Positions 1 to 5,121 of a stretch of DNA of 9,730 bases are shown here, piece by piece. This DNA comes from Spirochaetia bacterium (GTDB lineage Bacteria; Spirochaetota; Spirochaetia; PWKH01). The notes under the pieces were generated by a model. That model had not been told where the DNA came from, searched no databases, and worked only from the letters and a program-made list of their open reading frames with translations. The position numbers and the translations under genes were made by a program. The stretch covers positions 1 through 9,730 of the forward strand of contig JAIPFS010000036.1 in the NCBI GenBank assembly GCA_021736545.1. The letters run 5' to 3'. Position 1 is the stretch's first letter. The number at the start of each line of letters is the position of its first letter.

Positions 1-1062
1 CACGGGCGGCTGCACTGCGGCGCCCGATATGCCATGGGAGATCGTAACATAGCTGCGGAGTGCATGGCTGAAAGTGCGATTCTGCGGAAAATAGCTCCCC
101 AGGCCATCGAATTCAATTACGGGATGTTTGTCTCTGTAACGGATGATGATGCTTCCTATACCGAGCAGTTTATTGAAGACTGCCGGGCTTCGGGCATACC
201 GGCGGAAGAGATTTCCGTCCAGCGGGCTAGGGAATTGGAACCGACTCTCTCTGAGGATATCCGCAGCGCAGTGCTGGTCCCTGACGGAACCATTGACCCC
301 TGGCGGCTGTGCCTGCACTTTTTTGCCGGAGCTAGAAAGGAAGGGGCAGAACTGAAACCCTTCCATGAACTTACTGAAATTGATATCCGGGCTGGTAAGC
401 TTAGAGGTCTGACTGCCCGGGATCGGCTTTCCGGCAAGGATCGGTATTTTGAAGCTGATGTCATTGTTAATGCAGCTGGCCCTTGGGCTGGACAGATTGC
501 TGAAAAGGCTGGTGCTGAGCTCCCGGTGTCCCCTTCCCCTGGAACTATGGTCGCTGTAAAAGGTCGGCTTACTTCTATGGTCATCAGCCGGCTGCACCCC
601 GCTGGGGACGGCGATATTATTGTGCCGCAGAGAAAACTGTCAATCATCGGTTCTACCCAGTGGCTCGCGGAGGATCCTGATCATATTCAGGTTCCTTCCA
701 GTGATACCAAGGAACTTTTAGCTTATGCTGATATGATGATCCCTTCCTTCAGCGCACAGCCCTTTCATGCTGCGTGGAGTGCTTCCCGACCGCTTTTCGG
801 GGCTGCCGGCGAGGCTGCAGTCAGGGAACTGAGCAGGGATTTTTCTGTGATTGACCACAGTCGGACTGATGATGCAGTGTACGGTTTTTTCAGCGTTACG
901 GGCGGCAAGGCTACAACCCTTCGGGGGATGGGTGAAGCTGTCGCTGAAGCAGTCTGCTCCTATCTCGGCAGTCAGGAAACAGAGCAGGTTCAGCAAGCAG
1001 ACAGTTCTCAGCTTGTTCTGCCGGGACATAGAGCATTTTATCTGGGAGGAGATCGTGGCTGA
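1..1062 (+). CDS. glpA: GlpA-type FAD-dependent glycerol-3-phosphate dehydrogenase, 5' partial
   Basis: The reading frame is open from base 1, and 353 codons are visible. By comparison with GlpA from E. coli about 45 N-terminal residues, including the FAD dinucleotide-binding glycine motif, lie upstream of the window. Seen: an 'LHCGARYA' segment at the very start, matching the GlpA 'LLHSGARYA' region; 'VPDGTIDPWRL' (about 280-310); 'VVNAAGPWAGQIA' (about 463-501), the DAO-family FAD/substrate motif; 'DIIVPQRKLSIIGSTQW' (about 613-663); and 'TGGKATTLRGM' (about 898-930), the C-terminal FAD-contact motif. Family knowledge: GlpA oxidises sn-glycerol-3-phosphate to dihydroxyacetone phosphate and passes electrons to partner subunits at the membrane. 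The protein ends soon after the catalytic core, so the C-terminal Fe-S domain of the roughly 540-aa E. coli enzyme is absent. The next gene overlaps it by 8 bp. Substrate is inferred; another 2-hydroxyacid or polyol-phosphate is possible. Confidence 0.85.
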   Translation, partial: HGRLHCGARYAMGDRNIAAECMAESAILRKIAPQAIEFNYGMFVSVTDDDASYTEQFIEDCRASGIPAEEISVQRARELEPTLSEDIRSAVLVPDGTIDPWRLCLHFFAGARKEGAELKPFHELTEIDIRAGKLRGLTARDRLSGKDRYFEADVIVNAAGPWAGQIAEKAGAELPVSPSPGTMVAVKGRLTSMVISRLHPAGDGDIIVPQRKLSIIGSTQWLAEDPDHIQVPSSDTKELLAYADMMIPSFSAQPFHAAWSASRPLFGAAGEAAVRELSRDFSVIDHSRTDDAVYGFFSVTGGKATTLRGMGEAVAEAVCSYLGSQETEQVQQADSSQLVLPGHRAFYLGGDRG

Positions 1063-1954
1063 TACTCAAGGAAGCAGAAATACACAAGCAGCTGCTGACG
1101 AGAAGGGCACAGCTGAATTAATCCTCAGAATATCCCGTTATGGTAAATCTGAATCCTGGACTGATTTCACCATCCAGGCTGATCGGGATATGACTATTGT
1201 TGATATATTGGAGTATATACGGTTCTCCATGGATTCCACTTTAGCTTTTAGACATTCCTGCCATCATGGATCCTGTGGAACCTGCGCTTGCCTGATAAAT
1301 GGCAAGGAGAGACTTGCATGCATGACTGCAGTCGGGCAGCTGCTGGATGAAAAGCTTGATAAAAAAAATGATGGGAAGGCTGATGGGAAGGCGGGGGAAT
1401 CTGTAGAATCGACTGCAGATGCAGCCCTTACCAGGGGTCTTATTACAGTGGAGCCTCTGAAAGGATTTCCTAGAGTCGGCGATTTAGTTGTAGATATGAC
1501 TTCCATGATTGAGAATTTTCCCAGGTCAGCAAGTTATCTCAGAGATAATGAATTAGCTCCATCACGGGAACTTGTTTTTCCCGGTTTTCTCCCCCTTCGT
1601 TTTGAGAACTGTATTGAATGCGGATCCTGTATGTCCGCCTGCCCGGTTGCTGAGACATTTATCGGACCAGCTCCCTTGGCGGCGATGAACCGGGAGCTGA
1701 AAAAACTTGGGAAAGCTCTGCAGAATTCAGGGAATGAAGAGAAGAACAGGGAACTGAGTCAAACAATTCTACAGAATACTCCAGAGCAGAGCAGGGAAGA
1801 CAGGCGAATGAAAATTGAGCAGATAGCCTTCAGCGATACTGGGGCAAGTGCCTGTCAGAACCATTTTGCCTGCAGCCGGGTATGTCCTGCGGGGGTTGCT
1901 CCGGGGAGACACATTCAGGAACTGAAAAAGGCAGAACGATCCAAAGAGATTTGA
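1055..1954 (+). CDS. SdhB/FrdB-type iron-sulfur electron-transfer subunit
   Basis: A 299-aa protein with the full succinate dehydrogenase/fumarate reductase iron-sulfur architecture. A plant-type [2Fe-2S] domain has C69, C74, C77 and C89, the spacing of SdhB. A C-terminal ferredoxin domain has C186, C189, C192 and C196 followed by Pro, then C267, C273 and C277 followed by Pro, enough for one [4Fe-4S] and one [3Fe-4S] cluster. The link 'ITVEPLKGFPRVGDLVVDM' (residues 130-148) is typical of the family. Between the two domains is an insertion (about 100-128) rich in Lys, Asp and Gly, containing a perfect DNA repeat. I chose GTG 1055 because GGGAGGA at 1044-1050 is well placed; the frame stays open upstream, but only inside the preceding gene. 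No SdhA or membrane anchor lies nearby in view, and the overlap with the GlpA-type gene suggests that this is that flavoprotein's electron acceptor (inference). It is not GlpC, since CCG domains are absent. Confidence 0.85.
   Translation: MADTQGSRNTQAAADEKGTAELILRISRYGKSESWTDFTIQADRDMTIVDILEYIRFSMDSTLAFRHSCHHGSCGTCACLINGKERLACMTAVGQLLDEKLDKKNDGKADGKAGESVESTADAALTRGLITVEPLKGFPRVGDLVVDMTSMIENFPRSASYLRDNELAPSRELVFPGFLPLRFENCIECGSCMSACPVAETFIGPAPLAAMNRELKKLGKALQNSGNEEKNRELSQTILQNTPEQSREDRRMKIEQIAFSDTGASACQNHFACSRVCPAGVAPGRHIQELKKAERSKEI
1369..1392 (+). repeat. 12-bp perfect tandem repeat, two copies
   Basis: The unit tgatgggaaggc occurs twice in direct succession (1369-1380 and 1381-1392). In frame it gives Asp-Gly-Lys-Ala twice (residues 106-113) inside the non-conserved linker of the iron-sulfur protein. 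It is probably the result of replication slippage in a tolerant linker. Confidence 0.9.
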
Positions 1955-1963
1955 GCAGTTCTG

Positions 1964-1987
1964 AAGGATAAGGATAAGGATAAGGAG
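1964..1987 (+). promoter_or_regulatory. Hexamer-repeat ribosome binding site of lipB
   Basis: Three perfect tandem copies of AAGGAT (1964-1981) are followed by AAGGAG (1982-1987), eight bases before the ATG at 1996. The last unit is a good Shine-Dalgarno sequence and fixes the lipB start. The earlier units are weaker partial Shine-Dalgarno matches. The array fills most of the 41-bp gap after the preceding stop codon, so no separate promoter is evident for lipB. Confidence 0.75.
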
Positions 1988-1995
1988 AAAAATTC

Positions 1996-2841
1996 ATGAA
2001 GATGCTTCATCTTGAAGACCTTGGTATTCTTGAAGGAGAAAAGAGTCCGGATGGAGATATCATATCCGCCCTGAATTCTGCTCAGTATACACATGCTTCA
2101 AATGGTTCAGGGACTTTCGGTAATGAAGAGCCACTTTATATAGACTGCGGAGTTATGGCCTACCGGGAGATGCTGGATCTTCAGTCCAGACTCCAGAGCT
2201 TACGCATCAGAAAAAAAATCCCCAACACTATACTCTTTGTAGAACATCCTCCGGTAATAACCCTGGGCGCCCGGAAGCCGATCAATAAGCTGCTGCATAC
2301 TGAAAAGGAACTGCTTGCACTAAATATTGATGTGGTGCAGATAAAACGGGGAGGTGGAGCAACTGCTCATAATCCCGGGCAGCTGGTGATGTACCCGATA
2401 CTTCTGCTGCCGTCCCTGGGGCTGCGGGTGGCTTTGTATATACGTCTGCTTGAGCAGACCGGCATCCAGCTTCTTCGTGAAATAGGTATTCCGGCAGCAC
2501 GGAAGCATCGATACCCCGGGATCTGGGTGGAGGAGCGCAAAATTGCCTCCATCGGTGTTCAGTTAAATTATGAAACTACGATGCATGGAATAGCGCTGAA
2601 TATTACCAATGATTTGAATATTTTCACCTTTATGGTACCCTGCGGTCTTGATGGCGTTGAGATGACCAGTGCCGAGAAGGAGCTTCAGCGGTATAAACGA
2701 CTTTCAGCGGAAACTCAGGCAGAAACTCAGGCAGAAACTCTCTCCATGGAGACAATGAAAATGCGTATGGGAAGTATCTGCAGCAAGTATTTAAGCAATC
2801 TGGATGAATTAAAGAGTATTACGCAGGAGAGCCGGCTATGA
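1996..2841 (+). CDS. lipB: Lipoyl(octanoyl) transferase LipB
   Basis: A 281-aa member of the LipB family, which moves octanoate from acyl carrier protein to the lipoyl domains of E2 subunits or the glycine-cleavage H protein, in the cytoplasm. Seen: 'VVQIKRGGGATAHNPGQLV' (113-131), the substrate-pocket motif; 'PGIWVEERKIASIGV' with the presumed catalytic Lys182; and 'HGIALNITNDL...PCG' with the presumed catalytic Cys216. The Lys-to-Cys distance of 34 residues equals that in E. coli LipB. Odd features: the usual 'TYHGPG' reads 'TAHNPG'; about 45 residues precede the conserved 'LYIDCGVMAYREMLDLQ' start; and a C-terminal AETQ repeat (238-248) is present. The start at 1996 is supported by the AAGGAG; an internal ATG at 2155 would cut into the conserved first strand. 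It overlaps lipA by 4 bp (ATGA), implying translational coupling. Confidence 0.93.
   Translation: MKMLHLEDLGILEGEKSPDGDIISALNSAQYTHASNGSGTFGNEEPLYIDCGVMAYREMLDLQSRLQSLRIRKKIPNTILFVEHPPVITLGARKPINKLLHTEKELLALNIDVVQIKRGGGATAHNPGQLVMYPILLLPSLGLRVALYIRLLEQTGIQLLREIGIPAARKHRYPGIWVEERKIASIGVQLNYETTMHGIALNITNDLNIFTFMVPCGLDGVEMTSAEKELQRYKRLSAETQAETQAETLSMETMKMRMGSICSKYLSNLDELKSITQESRL
2707..2742 (+). repeat. 12-bp tandem repeat, three copies, in lipB
   Basis: Three consecutive 12-bp units (2707-2718, 2719-2730, 2731-2742) differ by one to three bases and encode Ala-Glu-Thr-Gln, Ala-Glu-Thr-Gln, Ala-Glu-Thr-Leu (residues 238-249). They lie after the catalytic core, in a region that varies between LipB proteins. 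Confidence 0.88.
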
Positions 2842-3746
2842 AAAAAACAGATATGACCAATACGGACGGGGTGAACAGCCCAAACAAGAATACCGAAAAA
2901 GGGAGAAGCAAGCGTCTGCCTCCCTGGATAAAACGAAGAATCGGCGGAGGCAGGGAGTATAATATGACCTCGCAGGCTTTGGAGGATCTCAATATCCAGA
3001 CAATCTGCACCAATGCCAATTGTCCGAATCAGGGTGAATGCTGGGAGCGGGGAACAGCAACTGTACTTATTTTAGGAAACATCTGTACGAGGAATTGTCC
3101 TTTTTGTGCCGTGGGACATGGCAAACCGGAACCGCCGGATCCCCTGGAACCGAAGCATGCTGCAGAACTGACTATTCGACTTGGGATTCGTTATCTTGTA
3201 CTAACCAGTGTTGATCGTGATGATCTTTCTGACGGCGGCGCCGCTCATTTCAGGAATGTCATGCTGGCCTGCAGAGAGCGGAATCCTGAAATTCGATTTG
3301 AGCTGCTGGTACCCGATTTCAAAGATTGCCAGGGGATAGCCCTGGATATACTTGATTCGGTAAAACCCTTCGTATTCGGTCATAACATTGAGACTGTGCC
3401 GGAACTCTATAAAAAAGCCAGACCCGGGGGAGATTATCAGCGTTCTCTTGATCTGCTCTCTGCTGCAAAGTCTCGCTGGCCGGATATTCCCGTAAAATCA
3501 TCCCTTATGCTCGGCTTAGGAGAGACTGATGAGCAGGTTCTCGCCGTTCTTAAGGACTTGCGAAAAGCCGGCTGCGATCGGCTTGCTCTAGGGCAATATC
3601 TCCGACCGAGTAGGGAAGCCCTGGAAGTATCGGAGTACATCACGCCTGAAAAATTTGACTGGTGGAAGGAAGAGGCGGAAAAGCTGGGTTTCAGCTGGGT
3701 CATGTCCTCTCCTTTTACCCGAAGCAGTTACCATGCTGAATCCTGA
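2838..3746 (+). CDS. lipA: Lipoyl synthase LipA (radical SAM)
   Basis: A 302-aa radical SAM enzyme that inserts two sulfur atoms at C6 and C8 of protein-bound octanoyl groups, completing lipoyl cofactor synthesis after LipB. Seen: the auxiliary-cluster motif C57-x4-C62-x5-C68 ('CTNANCPNQGEC'), diagnostic of LipA; the radical SAM motif C83-x3-C87-x2-C90; 'TSVDRDDLSDGGA'; 'GHNIETV'; and the C-terminal 'RSSYHAES', whose serine is the known fourth protein ligand of the auxiliary cluster. Length is normal for the family, with a Lys/Arg- and Asn-rich leader of about 25 residues. The ATG at 2838 overlaps the lipB stop (ATGA), with AGGAGA at 2825-2830 as the ribosome binding site. With lipB it gives a complete de novo lipoylation route. 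No motif is missing. No clear intrinsic terminator follows. Confidence 0.97.
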   Translation: MKKTDMTNTDGVNSPNKNTEKGRSKRLPPWIKRRIGGGREYNMTSQALEDLNIQTICTNANCPNQGECWERGTATVLILGNICTRNCPFCAVGHGKPEPPDPLEPKHAAELTIRLGIRYLVLTSVDRDDLSDGGAAHFRNVMLACRERNPEIRFELLVPDFKDCQGIALDILDSVKPFVFGHNIETVPELYKKARPGGDYQRSLDLLSAAKSRWPDIPVKSSLMLGLGETDEQVLAVLKDLRKAGCDRLALGQYLRPSREALEVSEYITPEKFDWWKEEAEKLGFSWVMSSPFTRSSYHAES

Positions 3747-3927
3747 AGAACATCGCTGAAACAATCTATTGCAGAAAGCAAATTCTAAACTATAAACTAG
3801 AAACCAAAAACCAACCCCGCGAACAAAACTCTTTCCTTATAATCATCAGTAATAAAAGAAAATAAAGATAGTGCGCAAAAGCGAGAAACACCTATTCTTT
3901 ATATATGAAACTTTTCACAAAAACTTC

Positions 3928-3955
3928 TTGACATACATATTTTAAGAGTTATAAT
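3928..3955 (+). promoter_or_regulatory. Perfect-consensus sigma70-type promoter
   Basis: TTGACA at 3928-3933, a 16-bp spacer and TATAAT at 3950-3955: both hexamers match the housekeeping consensus exactly. Transcription would start near 3962, giving a leader of about 25 nt, too short for a riboswitch. The gene at 3987 has GCAGGAGA (3973-3980) as ribosome binding site. This is the only strong promoter seen in the window and probably drives the GH57-like gene, the mutase and perhaps the transporter genes. Confidence 0.82.
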
Positions 3956-3961
3956 ATGTAT
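3933..3961. promoter_or_regulatory. Candidate operator: 9-bp perfect inverted repeat across the promoter
   Basis: ATACATATT (3933-3941) and AATATGTAT (3953-3961) are exact reverse complements separated by 11 bp, centres 20 bp apart, or about two helical turns. The arms cover the end of the -35, the spacer, most of the -10 and the start-site region, so a dimeric repressor bound here would block RNA polymerase. The regulator is not in this window, and AT-richness raises the chance of a fortuitous dyad. Confidence 0.5.
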
Positions 3962-3986
3962 TATAAAAAACAGCAGGAGATACGGC

Positions 3987-5117
3987 ATGACGAGAATAGG
4001 ATTTGCCTTCAATTTTAATATTCAACGATGTGAAATTGAAGTCGGAGATGAACAGAGAATAATTGAAGAAGGTTATAGGCCGTTAGTAGAACTATTTAAG
4101 CGGTATAATTTGAAAGCAGATTTCTTTCTATCTGGTTTTAGCTCAGAACTCATAAAAAAAATGGATCCGAAGCTTCTGAAAGAGATAAAGGATGGGGAGA
4201 ATACATATTTCGAGTTTGGAACCTATACATATACGCATCCCATACCGCAGCTCTTGAAAAAGAAGGAGTTCGAGATGCAGCTTCAGAAGGGGCTGGAAAT
4301 TGATAGAACCATACTCGAAAGTCGAACAAGCGGGTTTCTTCCGCCGGAGTTTGCTTTCAGTGAAGAGATGGGAGCAGTTCTGAGTGATAATGGGATCACT
4401 TGGTTTACAGCTTTGGCCTCTCAAATAGAAAAGGGCTTACAGGCATCAGGGATTACTCAGGATCCGTATATTCCCTGCAGAGTTTCTCTGAAAAACGGTA
4501 AAACCTTAGTTGCGGTACCTGCAGTGTATCAGCTTCCTGATACTCCAGCACGTTTTTTTAAGCTGATGATGAAAGGGGAGCTTCCTGTAGATACGGTTGT
4601 GGAAGGTGTGAAGAAATTCGCTGAAGAACATCCTGAGGGGGTGCTTCTATTCAAGAGAGATGCTGAAACAATCTTTATTGATAAATTCAATAGCGGTTTT
4701 GAAGATACAAAACAGGTTATGGAGGAATTTTTAGAAAAAATCAGTGCACTGAAAACTATTGAAACTTCCTGGATTGGAGAAATCATAGACGATTATAAAG
4801 GATTAAAAACTATACAGCTGCCGGATTATTTAGGGAATACAAAAATTGAAACATTCACAGAAGGTGAAGCAGCTCCTCTTTGGAACCTTACTAAGGAAGT
4901 ACGGGAAAAAATCTTTGAAGGTGAAAAAAAGGGATTAGCACCTGAGGTGCTTCAGAAAGCTTGGGAACATTTGCTTCTATCACACAATTCCGATGGAAGA
5001 ATTGGATACTGGTTTTCAGAGTGGAACCCCGGTGAACATATTGTAGCTCCAAGCAGACGCAGTTTTATAGAAGAAAATCTAAAAAAAGCTATTGCACTTC
5101 TGGAGAAGGGGCTTTAA
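3987..5117 (+). CDS. Short GH57-like glycoside hydrolase/glucan-transferase family protein
   Basis: A 376-aa protein without signal peptide, so cytoplasmic. It aligns by eye with AmyC-type GH57 enzymes (amylases and glucan branching enzymes). 'FEFGTYTYTHPIPQLL' (75-90) resembles the family's 'ATHGxLPLL' motif. 'GFLPPEFAF' (116-124) matches 'GFWLPECAY', putting the nucleophile at Glu121. 'RDAETIF' (224-230) matches 'DAELFG', putting the acid/base at Asp225. 'AWEHLLLSHNSD' (325-336) resembles the C-terminal 'ELLLAQSSD' segment. Odd: the N-terminal His motif (HxHxPY in AmyC types) is not visible, reading 'FAFNFNIQ', and the chain is well below the usual 500-plus residues. It is first in its operon behind a strong promoter, with the mutase gene 4 bp downstream. 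An active enzyme with changed specificity or a non-catalytic homologue are both possible. Family confidence is good; activity is unknown. Confidence 0.7.
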   Translation: MTRIGFAFNFNIQRCEIEVGDEQRIIEEGYRPLVELFKRYNLKADFFLSGFSSELIKKMDPKLLKEIKDGENTYFEFGTYTYTHPIPQLLKKKEFEMQLQKGLEIDRTILESRTSGFLPPEFAFSEEMGAVLSDNGITWFTALASQIEKGLQASGITQDPYIPCRVSLKNGKTLVAVPAVYQLPDTPARFFKLMMKGELPVDTVVEGVKKFAEEHPEGVLLFKRDAETIFIDKFNSGFEDTKQVMEEFLEKISALKTIETSWIGEIIDDYKGLKTIQLPDYLGNTKIETFTEGEAAPLWNLTKEVREKIFEGEKKGLAPEVLQKAWEHLLLSHNSDGRIGYWFSEWNPGEHIVAPSRRSFIEENLKKAIALLEKGL

Positions 5118-5121
5118 AGAG

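Larger units (their letters stand above)
3747..3986. other. A-rich intergenic region between the lip operon and the carbohydrate module
   Basis: 240 bp with no credible gene. It is strikingly A-rich on the + strand, contains a minor TAAACTA tandem pair (3786-3799), and lacks any GC-rich hairpin followed by a T run, so the end of the lipA transcript is not marked by an obvious intrinsic terminator. The last 60 bp hold a strong promoter, a dyad and the ribosome binding site of the next gene. Base composition changes across it, from roughly half G+C upstream to distinctly AT-rich downstream (by eye). Confidence 0.7.

Noticed and set aside
156..647. Minus-strand open frame of 163 codons
   Set aside because: It lies entirely antisense to the well-supported GlpA-type gene, has Ser/Pro/Arg-rich composition typical of shadow translation and shows no recognisable motif.
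851..1054. Upstream extension of the iron-sulfur gene to ATG 851
   Set aside because: The added 68 residues lie in the 3' part of the GlpA-type gene, resemble no SdhB N-terminus and have no good ribosome binding site; GTG 1055 has GGGAGGA in place.
3785..3804. Possible terminator hairpin after lipA (TTCTA / TAGAA)
   Set aside because: The stem would be about 5 AT-rich pairs with no following T run, too weak for an intrinsic terminator.
3962..3986. Riboswitch or leader element before the GH57-like gene
   Set aside because: With the promoter at 3928-3955 the leader is only about 25 nt, too short for any known riboswitch.
5092..5121. TTG start of the phosphohexomutase inside the GH57-like gene
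   Set aside because: It overlaps the preceding gene by 26 bp without a clear Shine-Dalgarno; ATG 5122, just after the stop and preceded by AAGGGG, is the simpler start.
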